Part shown: in pieces, positions 23,281 through 35,190 of the stretch
Layout: each line of letters starts with the position of its first letter
Numbering within the stretch: position 1 is the first letter of the stretch
DNA from: Phragmites australis
Lineage: Eukaryota > Streptophyta > Magnoliopsida > Poales > Poaceae
Assembly: GCF_958298935.1 (NCBI RefSeq)
Contig: NC_084924.1
Coordinates: 15,845,819 to 15,909,818, forward strand
Direction: 5' to 3'
DNA: 64,000 nt
Program-made: the position numbers and the translations under genes
Notes under the pieces: model-generated
What the model was told of the DNA's origin: nothing
The model's database searches: none
Seen by the model: the letters and a program-made list of their open reading frames with translations, nothing else

Positions 23281-24038
23281 AACACTTTTATGAATCATGT
23301 ATTCTTCATTTGATGATTTAGTACTTGTTATTTCTTCTAATTTCTTTTTTTTAGAATGAATTCCTTAATACTTTTACTTTTCTATTTGCAGATGTCATGC
23401 TCATCATCTTTTTTCTCCAAGCTTATAAGGCCACTTCATATGGTTTTTTCACCTGCTATAGATGCTATGTTCTAGTTGCTTTTGTCGTGGTGCTACTAGC
23501 AGTGAGATATACTACCTAGCGATCTTTCGTTTTACAGAGTAAATTTTTTCAAGATAATTTATTGTAATTCGGGTTCAAAGTGGACATTGATTATGGTTAA
23601 AAGTGACAATTCATTTTTACTCTGTACAAATGGTGAATGGGGGTTTTTTTTCTGGCAATTCATTGTTACTATGTGCGCTGCTGAAAGTGTAGTTCAATCA
23701 GGTTGAAAGTGACTGTTTTAATCTGGTCTTCCCCGCCCATTATTTACCCCAAAATCCCGCGTCCCCGAATGACTTAGTGATGATGCCTAAGCTAAGCAAA
23801 CCGTGCGGGACGGAAAAGAAAAGTATGGGACGCTGGGTTTCAAAAAGTGAAATTATGGGACGCTGGATTCAAAAAGGAAAGCCGACATGCTGTCCGAACG
23901 ATGCGCGCGCGTGCCCGCGAATTAGCATCCTTTAGTTCGGATCGAGCTCGGCTCGAGTTCCTATCAAACTCAAATTTGAGCCACAAACTCGCTCAAGCAC
24001 GACTTGTTGACAGCCCCACCTGGTGACTTGATACTACT
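23281..24038. other. Intergenic sequence, no gene seen
   Basis: T-rich sequence becomes more GC-rich after 23700. A local tandem duplication of TATGGGACGCTGG lies at about 23826 and 23855. The stretch around 23935-23975 is rich in GAGCTCGGCTCGAG-like palindromes. No ORF, RNA gene or element end could be supported. Confidence 0.5.
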
Positions 24039-24170
24039 TACTCCCTTGGTTTTTTTACTGGTTGTTTCTATATCGACAAACTGGGTCATTACTTTTAACA
24101 TATGTTAATAAACCTAATATTAAAACGATTTAAAAATATTTTTAATAACATATCTTTATACTTTTGTATA
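24039..24170. mobile_element. Possible Stowaway-like MITE end
   Basis: TACTCCCTTGGTTTTTTTA resembles the TA plus CTCCCTCCGT terminal sequence of grass Stowaway elements and leads into AT-rich DNA. No matching right terminus is visible, so it would be truncated. Low confidence. Confidence 0.3.
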
Positions 24171-24478
24171 TATCTATGAGCAATGTTTTACAAGGTTAAG
24201 TGCAGTGCACGTACTCTAGAGGACATCTGCGCTTTGCAGTAAGCCTCTGCGTTGAGGCGCGCTTGGTTGAGACCTATCTGTCCAAGCGAAAAACGGGTCC
24301 ATGTCTAGGTGCATGCCACTATATATGCATGTACCCCTAGGCCCTATCCAGCTAGTGGCACTAGCAACAACTTAAATTTGCATGCCAAGCTGGGTTAAGT
24401 CGTGTGGGCTACATAAAGCTTAGCTTAGTAGAGCGAAAATATGAACAGAGAGATTCGGTTCCGTGGGAGCTTGCTGGG
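24171..24478. other. Spacer between MITE-like end and LINE
   Basis: About 300 bp with no coding potential, element terminus or repeat that I can identify. Confidence 0.45.
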
Positions 24479-27160
24479 TTTTTAGAAAAAGGAAAAGTGC
24501 CGACCTTTTGCATCCAAGGATGCATACAGCCCTAGTTAAATTATTACATCATCCCAACATAAAGCTAATAGGGAAGTATAAATAGGAATAGATTATAAAA
24601 AGATTACATGACTTTATCCGGCATATAATCTATGATTAAACCGCCAGCCCTTCTTGGCGAAAAGATCCATAGCCACCACTTCCAAATTTTGGCACACCAG
24701 TTTGATATCTTCCCTTGTTTCCTCCTTTTGAAGCAATCTCCAAAATTTGAGCCAATAGGTGCCCCTGAATAGTGCCCGCAAAAAAGAGATTGTTTCTGTT
24801 TTCTTGAAAACCAAATCATTGCGGCAGAGCCAAATCGCCCAAAATAGAGCGGCTACCCCAACCATAATTCTCTTCTTTTTTTTAACTCCCATGTCACTTA
24901 TCCAACCACCTATAATATGATTTATGTTTGTAGGCATAGGAATCCCTAAAACGATCTGTATAATATGCCAGATTGTCTTAGCCAAAGGACACTTAAAGAA
25001 AAGATGATCAATGCTCTCATTGAGATTGCAAAAGCTACATTTGAGATTCCCATTCCAGTTTCTTTTGGCCAGATTATCTTTGGTCAAAATTACACCTTTT
25101 GATAAATACCATAAAAAAACCTTTATTTTGAGTGGGAGTTTAAGCTTCCAAAGCATACGTGCCCCGGGGTAGGAGGGTCGATGGATCAATCTGCAATACG
25201 TGGACTGAACGGAAAATTGGCTATTGGCATGTAGGCCCCAATGAAACTTATCTGCTTCATTTGTTAAGTCAACATGTATTAACTTTGATACTAACCTCTG
25301 CCAGGCAATTAATTTGTCACCAACAATAGGTCTACGAAAAGAGATATTTAGCGGTGTTGATCTCATTACCTCCACAACCGTGTCATGCTTTCTCTTTACT
25401 ATATTATAAAGAGAGGAGAATTGATCACAAAGAGGCTTTGTTCCTAACCACTTGTCTATCCAGAATCTAGTTTGAGTTCCATCGTGTACGTGGAAAGAAC
25501 CCAATTTAAGAAAATCCTCCTTAATTTTCATTAACCCAGACCAAAAATGCGAATCCCCTGGCTTTCCTTCGACTTGGGTGAGTGCTTTTGTACCAAGGTA
25601 CTTATTCCTTAGTAGACGTTGCCAGACCCCATCCTCATTTAGTAATTTAAATAATCACTTACTAAGGAGGCAAATGTTTTTTAATCTTAGATTGGTAATG
25701 CCCAATCCTCCTTGATCACGGGATTGACAGAGAATATCCCATCTAGAAAGTCTATATTTCTTTTTATGATTATCTCCTTGCCAGAAGAACCTCGACCTTA
25801 TATAATCGAGTCTCTTTACAATACCTCGGGGAATTTCGAAGAAAGACATCATGAACACTGGGAGGCTGCTTAATACAGAGTTGATGAGCACCCATCTGCC
25901 CCCTGCAGACATGAGCTTTCCTTTCCAGCTGCTCAGCCTTTTCTCAAAACGCTCTTCCACCCTTTTCCAATCACTGTTTCGTAATTTCCGATGGATCATA
26001 GGTAGTCCTAGGTATTTGAATGGCGAAGAACCAACATCACACCCAAATAGTTGTGCATATTGGTCTTCATATTCCTTAGCATTACCGTAACAGAAAAGTT
26101 CACTTTTGTGGAAGTTAATTTTAAGTCCGGATGGTTGTTCATACACACAAAGAAGCAGTTTCAAATCCGTTGCCTGCTCCAAATTATGGTCTAGGAAGAT
26201 TATAGTATCATCTGCATATTGCAGAATAGACAAGCCATCCTCTACCAAATGTGGAACAACTCCCGAGATCTGTCCATCCTTCTTAGCCCTTGAAATCAAA
26301 ATTGTAAGCATGTCTGCCACAATATTGAACAAAATGGGCGAGAGGGGATCCCCTTGTCTGAGACCTTTTTGTGTCTGGAAATAAGGCCCTATCTCATCAT
26401 TGAATTTTATGCCAACATGGCCCCCAGATACAAAACCTTGAATCCACTGACACCATTGTGGCGAGAATCCTTTCATTCTCAAGGCTTGTTGCAGGAAGGA
26501 CCATTTGATCTTGTCATAGGCTTTCTCAAAATTAATTTTCAAGATTACCCCATTTAGGTTTTTCCTATGCAGCTCGTGTATGGTCTCGTGGAGAATAATA
26601 ACTCCATCCATTATATTTCGACCAGGCATGAAAGCTGTTTGGGTTGGAGATACCATATTTTCAGCAACAGCCCCTATTCTGTTGGTTGCCACCTTGGTAA
26701 AAAATTTGAAGCTGGCATTGAGTAAGCAAATAGGGCGATACTCCTGAATTTTGAGTGCATCGCACTTTTTAGGAATAAGTGTGATAACACCAAAGTTGAG
26801 ACTAAAAATAGATAGTCTACCTTGGTGGAAATCCACGAAAAGATCCATGAGATCCGTTTTAATCAATTCCTAGAAAACTTGGTAAAATTCAGCTGGGTAC
26901 ACACCCAGATGCTCATGGACATCAACTACCTCTAAAAATATTAGACTCCCGAGGAAATGTTTGGTAAGTAACATTTCTAAACTTTTGGTGTTACCAAAAC
27001 TCAGGTAAGAACATCTAAAAAAAAGTATACATTGGTCAAGAATTTTGCCACAGACAAAACACAGCTGAGTATTACTTTCACTCATTCTATTCAGCACTAG
27101 CAAGGTTCCATGGATGGACAAGAACCTCGCGAAGAAAAAAGTTCGATGGACTCTAGACAT
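24479..27160 (-). mobile_element. L1-type LINE, 5'-truncated
   Basis: A non-LTR retrotransposon on the minus strand. The reverse transcriptase and the C-terminal zinc-binding region are preserved; no apurinic endonuclease domain is seen upstream and similarity fades after about 26960. The 3' untranslated region runs to about 24479, where the sense strand shows only a short A run. 5' truncation is usual for LINEs. No target-site duplication was identified. Confidence 0.85.
24614..26986 (-). pseudogene. LINE reverse transcriptase (ORF2) with two nonsense codons
   Basis: RT motifs appear in order: an A-E-F-Y-Q region, GVITLIPKK, EYRPICLLN, AFMPGRNIMDG, KGLRQGDPLSP and the catalytic YADD (26207-26218). 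Further on is the WKLKLPLKIKVFLW region with a zinc-binding C-x2-C...H-x4-C type motif (CSFCNLNESIDHLFFKC), the zf-RVT domain of plant LINEs. The frame is broken by only two stops, TAG in codon 26867-26869 and TGA at 25655-25657; both sit where Trp is expected. The N-terminus beyond about 26960 is diverged. It is inactive here but relatively recent. Confidence 0.9.
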
Positions 27161-27242
27161 TTAGTGTCTAACCAAATGTTGGCCACATTAATTTCTGTTG
27201 GTAACACCGAAATTTTGTATGGTTAAAAACACCATCAACATA

Positions 27243-28458
27243 GAAGGAACTAAGTGTCAATAAAAAGAAATAAACATCTAAATTTGAGTCGAAAAGGACT
27301 CGAACATATGTGGTACGGTGTACACCCGCATCTTTCACAAATTGAGCTAAGCAAGCTTATTTTCTAAAATTCAATCAAACTACACTACTAGAGAATATGT
27401 CGTATATACCGGCCAATCACTATCGGTTCCTTACAAGCTGAAAGTGGTGGAGTATCACTACCAATTCGTATCAAGGACTAACACTAAAAATATATTCGAA
27501 AAGAACTGACAGTGATAATTGATTATCATTATCGGTTCTAGCCATGAATGGACAATGATATTATCACTACCAGTCCTTCTTATAAACCAGCAGTAAAACT
27601 TGACTATCACATCCGGTTGTAACCACGAACTGGCAGTGATAGTTTGTCAAGTATCACTGCTCATTCGTGTTACTAACCAGTAGTGATAATAGATGATAGC
27701 TTATCTTAAAAAAACATAACTTTTTTATATGACGTCGGATAGGGATAAATTTTATATGAAAATTGTAGCCATCGACAAGATCTAAAACTTTGTGGTTAAA
27801 TTTTTTTTCATACGAAGTCATTTAGATATCCAAATAATCTTTTAAAGTTTCAGATAGAAGAGATCAAAAGAATTGCATATGCTATTGTCATCACTAGTAC
27901 TTCTTTGGTGAGATGGTAAGAATGTATCGCGTGAGCTGACAGGTCTAGAGTTTGAGTACCACAAACCGCACATGCACGTATTTCGCATCAAAAATTGTGT
28001 GTCTTGTGACTTGTGTGACTTGCAACGGTGCAGGCATAGGGGTGCCTGGTCGGACAAAAAAATTACTTTTCTCGGGCAAAAAATGTTGATTCGGGGACCG
28101 ACTATCACTGTTGGCTGAATCCTTCAGTTGGTAGTGATAGTCGGCTTCATTGCTGGTCCCCGTGCCGGCAGTGATAGTCTTGACTATCACTACCCGCTAC
28201 CCATTGTTGGCTCTAAAACTGGCAATGAAGGGTGTTTTGGAACCAACAGTGAAGACCCATTCTGTAGTAGGGCTATGAAGAACTGGGTGGATTTGATATT
28301 AAAAAGAAATAAACTCTCAAATTTGTGTTGAAGAGAACTTGATCTTAGGTGGTCTAGGAGTATATCCACATCGTCAACTAACTGAGCTAGACGCACTTCC
28401 TTAAAATCCAATCAACCTTTGAGGAACTAGGTGTCATTGCAAATAAGAAGAAATAGAC
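27243..28458 (-). repeat. Tandem ~142-bp tRNA-like units, split by later insertions
   Basis: Unit 1 covers 27243-27382 plus 28276, unit 2 is 28277-28420 (144 bp), and unit 3 begins at 28421 and resumes after the copia element at 33848 to about 33940. Each contains AAAAAGAAATAAAC-like sequence and, on the minus strand, a GAGCTNAG box-A-like motif and a TCGAGTCC box-B-like motif about 40-50 nt apart. The array becomes visible only when the CACTA element and the copia element are removed. The units look tRNA-derived (SINE-like), but no complete tRNA fold is present. Confidence 0.6.
27383..28272. mobile_element. Non-autonomous CACTA element (890 bp)
   Basis: The left end is CACTACTAGAGAAT and the right end ATTCTGTAGTAGGG, an inverted match in 12 of 14 positions. 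CTA is duplicated on both sides (27380-27382 and 28273-28275), the 3-bp target site expected of CACTA elements. Subterminal motifs such as ACTGGCAGTGATAG and TATCACTACC recur in both orientations within ~300 bp of each end. The final base triplet is GGG rather than GTG, so one terminus is mutated. No transposase is encoded. A tRNA-like box A/box B pair also occurs inside (about 27900-27962, plus strand). Confidence 0.85.
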
Positions 28459-28954
28459 AGTTGGTGTTTTTGTGATACCGGTTCCCATCACGAGTCAAAT
28501 AGGACCGGGTCCTAAGGGGGAGCATGCCCCACTAATGCGCCCTGATCAGGAGCGCAACCAACCCCATCTTGGTTGCGGTCCCAAACCGTGAGACGCTATA
28601 AAAGAAGAAAGGGAGTCCGGCTCTGGAAGATGATTGATTAATGAGAGCCCCAACCTCCTCCCTACCTAACCCGATCCTAAAGGGTGTCGCTATGGGGTCA
28701 AGACCGTCGTTGTTACTGCATCAATGTTCCTTCATCGACATCACATCCACACGCTAGCAATCACCATCAGCTACAACCTAAAGCCAGCGAGATCTTCATC
28801 AACTCGTCCTCATCACCATCTACCCCGAGCTAACATCAAGACCCAATGGCATCGGGCAAACTCTGGTTTGATCTCATGCTTCCGCACTAATGTTTAGAGG
28901 TGCAATTACTACAGCTAGTGTTCTTGATGATAAGATTAAAGTTTAGACCTAACA
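28459..28954 (+). repeat. Copia 5' LTR
   Basis: 496 bp starting (T)GTTGGTGTTTTTGT with its first base mutated, ending GACCTAACA. It is paired with 33349-33842, with scattered substitutions. Confidence 0.92.
28597..28603 (+). promoter_or_regulatory. TATA box of the copia 5' LTR
   Basis: TATAAAA, 130-140 bp into the LTR. In the right LTR the same place reads TTTAAAA, so it has decayed there. Confidence 0.6.
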
Positions 28955-28955
28955 T

Positions 28956-28969
28956 TTGATATCAGAGCC
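28956..28969 (+). other. Copia primer-binding site
   Basis: TTGATATCAGAGCC starts one base after the LTR and matches the Met-tRNA site TGGTATCAGAGCC except for one G-to-A change and the leading T. Confidence 0.85.
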
Positions 28970-31017
28970 GATCTAGCTCTAGATTGAACCCGATTAATCA
29001 TATTTAGATGTCATTTATGGTCCTGTTGATTCCATTAAGCCCAAATTTTGTTTTGGTTTTATGCTAATTGGGCTTGATTAGACTCGGATCAGTGTCTTTA
29101 ATTCATGTTTATGCACATGTATTCGTGTTTATGCTATCTATGGTGTTGTTTAGTCACAATTAGCTTCTCTTTAGGGTTCACATATTCATGAACTAGGGTT
29201 CTTCTGTTTTGGATTAATGTGCTCTAGCTCAAATTAGGCTCGGATTAGCTCTAATCATGCATATAGATGTGTGTTTATGTGTTTACTAGCTTGATTTGGG
29301 GATGGTTTAGGTTGGGGTTGGATCCAGTGTGGCTTGCCGTGATCTTTAGATATCGGACATCAATAAGAAGGAGGGGAATTTTTGGGGAAATTCAAGAAAA
29401 CCTAACAAAACCCTAAGCAATTCCCCAATTCCCCTCCCCAAATCCCGGGATGCAAACCTAAATCCCCAATTCAGCCCTCAATCACCAAACCAAAACCCTA
29501 GACTTAGCATGGAAGGGGCTACACTTATGGTTTTGACCCTGTCTCTCTGTCAATTTACGGTCACCGGAGTTCTTTTCCTTGTCCGGCTGTGAACCTCCTC
29601 CTCAGCTCATCCGTCGCACGCGGATCCTTCGTATCCGACATCTTCATGCATCCACCGCCCTTTGGGTGTACGCATGCAAACTTCATCCTCACGCCATGTG
29701 TGATGGTCCCCATGGGCACCACCATGCAGCTGCTCGGTGACATGGCGCGTGACCTTTGTCATACGCACGCGCCGGCGAGCACCCCCATAACAACACCCTT
29801 TCTTTTCTCTTCGGAGCTCTCTCTCTCTATCTCTATCTCTATCTATCTCTATCCTTTTCTTACCGGCGGCGATGCGCCACCGGATTTGCCTCAATCGCCT
29901 CTTCTTGCTCTCTCTCTCTCACACACACACACTTATGCGGCTGTGGGATTTTGGAGGAGAGGAAGTAGAATGACGCTAGGGTTAGGGCACCCGATGCCGC
30001 CGTGGGTTTTTATTCCAGTGAAAAGAACAGTGAGCTGTAGTATGCTTTTGGACGACCAAATACATCTCCCTACGTTGCTTCAATCCGGCACATAAGGAAA
30101 ATGAAGGCTGGGCCGGGAGCGCGCCATTTTGGGATGACGTTGCGCCATCTAGGCCGCTTGCACACTCAAACATATGTTCCAGGCCGGTGCTATTTGGCTA
30201 GGCTTCGCGGGCATTCTGGGCCGTTTTTTGAGTGGGCTGAAAGACATTTAGTTTTGGGCTTTTTCATTTATGAGATGAATTTTCCAGTGATTTTAATGTT
30301 TTATCAATTATGCATTGGATCTGTTAATGCCTTTTGCCCAATTATGAAGTTCTATGCACCGAAATTCTCAATAATTATGACCAAAATAAATAATTTAATG
30401 TACCAAAATTTAAGATTGTTTCTCTAAAGTAATTTTCCTAATGATTTATAATATTTATCCTTTATGCACTGAGATTTTTGGATGGTAATAGTCCAAATGA
30501 ATAATGTATAATGTAAAAAAAAAATCATGATAGCCCAAGTAAATAATATTTAATGTACTATAGTTTTTTTAGTGAACATAATGTTTTCTTTATGCACTGG
30601 TTTATTCGAACTAATGTTTTCCAAATAATAGCATTTCATGCACCAAAATTTATGAATTTTTCTCTGGATAAATTGGAACCAAAGGGAAGATTTATTTGGA
30701 GAATTTTCATGTTATTTTTGGCCATGGTTGCATACTAACAAATGTTGTTTGGAATCATGTGCTAAATTTTACAAGTAATTTTATGTAGGTTCATAATTAC
30801 TTTCTGACCAATTTTAATTGTAATTATGTGCTATTTATGTATTTATTAAAAATTCTTTTTTATTTTCTGCCCAACGGTGATATGGACTAGAATTAAACTT
30901 TTATGAGTTTTGCATGATTTTAATCAGACCAACGTAGGGTTAATATCGTGTAAATATTACCTCATGATAATGTTCTAATCTGACTCAATCTTTCCCCTTC
31001 GGCTCTTAACCCTTACT
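28970..31017 (+). other. Copia leader with foreign-looking segment
   Basis: About 2 kb separate the PBS from gag. From about 29330 to 30240 it is GC-richer, includes CT and CA microsatellites (29817-29860 and 29912-29932) and CCCTAGACTT-like sequence, and resembles a plant gene 5' region. A plus-strand frame from 29589 to 30095 has no recognisable protein. It could be an acquired host segment or this family's own leader. The flanking parts are AT-rich. Confidence 0.4.
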
Positions 31018-31740
31018 CTATTGCTGCCACAATTGATGGTATAGAGCATCTCACGGGGAATAATTTTCCAGCTTAGAAAGCTAAAGTAACGGCTGTCCTT
31101 GGTATTCTGGACCTAGATTATGCACTCATGGTTGACGCTCCCACTGCTCCCGCTATTGACGTGGAGAATTATGATGAAGTTAAGAAATATTATGATGCAA
31201 TTGCTGATAAGTGGGAGCAGTCGAACCATTTGTCTCTGATGGTAATAAAGAACTCTATCTCTGTTGCAATAAGGGGAGCAATCCCTAACTCGGATAGTGC
31301 TAAGACATACTTGGCGTCCATGGAGGAACAATTCAAAGGCACCTCCGAGGTTTATGCCAGTACACTTATTCAGAGACTTTTAAGCACTAAGTATGATAGG
31401 CCCAACAGCATAAGAGAGCACATTATAATGATGACTGACATGGCTTGCAAGCTCAAGGGGCATGGACATGTACATCTCTGAGAATTTTTTTATCCATTTT
31501 ATTATGACCTCTCTAACTCCTAAGTTAACTCTATTTAAGATCGATTACAACACCTAGAAGGATAAGTGGACCTTGAGCGACTTGATCACGATGTGTGTCC
31601 AAAAAGAAGAGAGGCTGAGGGCCGAAAATAAAGATTATGTGCATCACGTTAGCAGCTCCAGTAAAAGAAAATTCCAAGAGGATTATAAATTTAAGAAGAA
31701 GCTACATAATAATGTTTTCATGTTCCTTCCATCAGGAGGA
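31018..31740 (+). pseudogene. Copia gag, disrupted
   Basis: The frame reads IEHLTGNNF, then a TAG where Trp is expected, then continues through YALMVDAPT, DKWEQSNHLSLMVIKN and MEEQFKG to about 31480, typical of copia Gag (UBN2 type). Later segments (KWTLSDLI, KEERLRAE, SSSKRKFQEDYKFKKK) are in broken frames. The zinc knuckle is not seen. Confidence 0.8.
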
Positions 31741-32059
31741 ATCTAATTTCAGTTTCTTCCTTGGACGATTGTGGCTATTAATGCAATTTTGGAGACAATA
31801 AGTGTATCATTAAGTTTAAATTCAGAAATTATTAATCATGTTTCCTCTCCAATGAATTTTTGATACATTTGAATGTCTATGATGCGAATAATGAGACTTG
31901 TTCAAACCGTGCCATTGTCTTCTTGGCCACGTTTCGAGGGGGAGAATAGAGCGTCTCATTATGGATGTGATTCTCCACCCTTTAGACCTCTCTAACTCTG
32001 ACCATTACATAGTTTGAGGAGTTGTTGAGGTTTATGAAATTCCTAATGAAACACCTAAC

Positions 32060-33142
32060 GATAAACCTCAACGGTCCTAGAATATCCCTACTCATATAAA
32101 GAACTTTCGCCTGAATGGCTTAGTGCCATGAAGGATGAATTAAAGTCTATGAGCAATAATAATGAATGAGACTTAGTAGAAATTCCCGACGGAGCCAAAA
32201 CAGTAGGCTATGAATGAGTTTACAAAACAAAGTATGAATCTAAAGGAAACATTGAAAGGTTCAAAGCAAGGCTCAAAGAGAAGGGACTAACCATAATAAA
32301 TAAGTGTATTTAAGTAAAGTTTAAAAGGGGAAATTCACATAAGAAGGATCTTGGTGTTACTTTTTTGTATTGTGTTCACTGAGATAGGTTCGAACGCATA
32401 AATGGACATAGTGCTGAAAAAATACAATATGCATATGTGCTCTACCTCGCATGTTCCTACTGCTAAGAGCAATATGTTTGGGACATTTTAATATGCGATG
32501 TCTGCAGAACCATTATGAAACTTATCATATGAAATCGGTTCCTTATGCTTCAGCTGTCAGAAGCATTATGTATGCGCATCGATTTAGTTTTCGTAACCGG
32601 GATACTTGACAGACATCAGACAAATTCAGGACTAGACCACTAGAAAGCTGTTAAGGAAGTCCTTCGCTATTCACAAGGCACTAAACACTACATGCTCATT
32701 TTTAATAATCTATTTTGCAAGATGTGTGGATACTAAGAAAATCCACGATATATTTTATCGTCACCCTCCCTAGAGGAGCTATCTCATGGAAAAGCTCAAA
32801 ACAGACAGTTACGGCATCGTCAATGATGCAAACTGAGTTTATAGCATGTTACGAGGCTACCGGGTTGGCTATATGACTAAATAACTTATGTTATGTTATC
32901 CCAAAATTAAGAATGTAAGACAGCGTCACGAAACAACTTATGTTATACTCAGTTTCTATATGAGTAACAAGTCGGTTGATGCTACTAAACATATCGATAT
33001 TAAGTATCATGTTGTGAAAGATAGAATCCAGGATCAAGCAATCAGTATCAAGCATATAAGTACTAAGCTAATGCTTACGGCGTCGCTCACTAAAGGCTTA
33101 CCACCCCATAATTTTCGTGATAATGTTGCCAGCATGGGGTGA
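32060..33142 (+). pseudogene. Copia pol remnant: RT start and RNase H end
   Basis: The RT N-terminus is recognisable (WLSAMKDELKSMS, DLVEIPDGAKTVG, YKTKYESKGNIERFKARL) with stops at Trp positions. Most of RT, including the catalytic DD, is missing. RNase H residues follow (CVDTKK...YIF-like, FIACYEATG) and the best preserved end is DATKHIDIKYHVVKDRI...LTKGLPP (to 33142). Integrase is absent. It is a remnant from an internal deletion plus point decay. Confidence 0.85.
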
Positions 33143-33348
33143 TTAAAAAGCTAGCCTATGATTCTGGATAAGAGGAGCATAAAGCAAACCAACTCCATTA
33201 AGCAAAATGAATTTTCATTTCAAGATGGAGTGGTATATTATAGCTATTTGGGTTTTAGTGGTACTTCATCAGCCGTTGTAACGCTTTGCTTTAGTGTGTC
33301 GTTCCATTGAGAGTGATTATGATATTAGCCTTATAATCAAGGGGATAA

Positions 33349-33842
33349 TGTTGGTGTTTTTGTCATCTTAGCTCCCATCACGAGTCAAATAGGACCGAGT
33401 CCTAAGGGGGAGCACGCACCACCAATGCGCCCTAATCAGGGGTGCAACCAACCCTATATTGGTTGCGATCCCACACCGTGCGACACTTTAAAAAAGGGAG
33501 TTTGGCTCTTGAAGATGATTGATTAACGTGAGCTCCAACCACCTCTCTAAACCCTAACCCAATCCGAAAGGGTGTCACTACGGGGTGAAGACCGTCGTTG
33601 TTACTACACCGACGTGCCTTCACCGACATCACATCCACATGCTGGCGATCAACATCAGCTGCAACCTAAAGCTGGCGAGATCTTCATCAACTCGTCCTCA
33701 TCACCATCTACCCCAAGCTAACATCAAGACCCAATGGCATTAGCCGAACTCAGGTTTGATCTCGCGCTTCCGCACTAATGTTTAGAGGTGTCCAATTACT
33801 ACAACTATTCTTGATGATTAGATGAAAATTTAGACTTAAGAA
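33349..33842 (+). repeat. Copia 3' LTR
   Basis: It starts TGTTGGTGTTTTTGTC and ends near TAGACTTAAGA. It keeps the canonical TG that the left LTR lost. The flanking ATAGAC matches the left flank. Confidence 0.92.
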
Positions 33843-33847
33843 TAGAC

Positions 33848-34984
33848 ATCCAAACTGGAGTTGAAATTGACTCAGAACATAGACGATGGAGGTGTACCCT
33901 CACACCAACACACCAACTGTGAGCTAGGCTCAATCAACTAAGCTGATCAAACTCGCATATATACTTGCAAATGGGTTGAGCTCGATCATCAATCTTGATC
34001 AGACTCGCATACCTGCAAATGGCTTGAGCTCGATCATCAATCAGTACTGCAGTAATGGCCATCTATACTTCAAGGAGAATGGACTATACGTTCCAACATC
34101 AGCGGTCAATTTGAGTTAGAGCTGAATGGGTTCGAAAGGAAATTATTTGGCCTTTAATTTTGGATACCACGTCTATTGCTTTCCTTGTCATACTGTTGAG
34201 CGAACCCCATCCCAAGTTACACGTTCAAATCAAGATGAGAAAGCAAGTCATGGCCACGGTAGCCTGGTAGGTACAGGCACATATACACTTGGTAAAGCAA
34301 GGTGGTTGAACGCTCTGTTGGATTTTCAGCTCATTGCTTGACGAGGAAAATTACGGTCTTCAAAGGCGGGAAAGAACTTTGCAATGGTCCAAATTGGTCG
34401 GTAGACGTACCAAAACCCGGTCATTGGAGTTCAAACTGAAACGATCGTTTGTTGATCGAGTTAATTTTTCGTTCCATTTCAATGTATGTGTGAACTCAAG
34501 AACAAAGAGCAAAAGGTTGAATATTGTATGACTAAGGGTGCTGCATTCTCCAGAAATTTGGAAGTACAAATATACGTAGGAGTTGAATTGAACAATGAGC
34601 GTTGTTAGGGAAAAGGGGATAAGAGGAAGATTGAGGGGGAATACAACTACTGCTTGTTCAACATTTTGATGATTAATTTGCAATGGCTTTCACATACATC
34701 ATTACAAATAAAAAATAGTATTTTTTTTTACTGACCACATGTATATGCTCAGTGTCAAAATGGCATTTTCTTTTTTGTTGAGATCATTGTTATTTGACCA
34801 AATGGGCATGCACGAGATCTAAACATCCAGGAACACGAACCAGTTCTAGAAGGTAGCTAGGGTTGGTGTTTTGTTAGAACAAAGACGAAATCGGAGCCCT
34901 CTGTCTGGTAAATTTTTTCCAACAAATGAATTAACAGTCTGTGCTATTTCTCCCATAGACCTACCAATACAACATAATTAGTCA
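33848..34984. other. Rest of tRNA-like unit 3, then unassigned DNA
   Basis: The first ~90 bp continue the unit interrupted by the copia element. A ~50-bp tandem duplication, TTGAGCTCGATCATCAATC with its flank, occupies about 33947-34045. The remainder is moderately AT-rich. Short frames at 34126-34341 and 34334-34531 match nothing I know. Confidence 0.45.
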
Positions 34985-35190
34985 TCCATGCTGACTCATC
35001 AGTGCCGGTTAGGCTAGAACCGGCACTGATGAAGTATCAGTACCGGTTCGTAACATTCCGCGCTCGATCATTGATTGAACTGGGTTGAATCAGAACTGAT
35101 ACTCAGTATATGTACCGGTTCTTAATACAAACTGAACACTGATAGTATCAGTGCCGGTTGTTAATAAGAACCGGCATTGAAACTTGCTCT
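34985..35190. mobile_element. CACTA-type subterminal repeat fragment
   Basis: TCAGTGCCGGTT and its inverse AACCGGCACTGAT occur repeatedly (about 35000-35028, 35038, 35117, 35148 and 35170), the style of subterminal repeats in grass CACTA elements. I see no CACTA terminus or target-site duplication, so this is a truncated or rearranged end. The sequence to 35490 is CT-rich and could be a transcribed leader. Confidence 0.5.

Larger units (their letters stand above)
28459..33842 (+). mobile_element. Decayed Ty1/copia element with both LTRs
   Basis: LTRs of about 495 bp flank a 4.4-kb interior. ATAGAC, or at least TAGAC, is repeated outside (28453-28458 and 33842-33847). The Met-tRNA PBS follows the left LTR. 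The interior has a ~2-kb leader, a broken gag, a fragment of RT and the RNase H end; integrase and most RT are missing. The left LTR starts AG where TG is expected, and the right LTR ends AAGA(A) where AACA is expected. It is therefore old and non-functional. Confidence 0.9.

Noticed and set aside
27296..27352. tRNA gene on the minus strand
   Set aside because: Box A- and box B-like sequences are present, but no acceptor or anticodon stems can be drawn; treated as tRNA-derived repeat.
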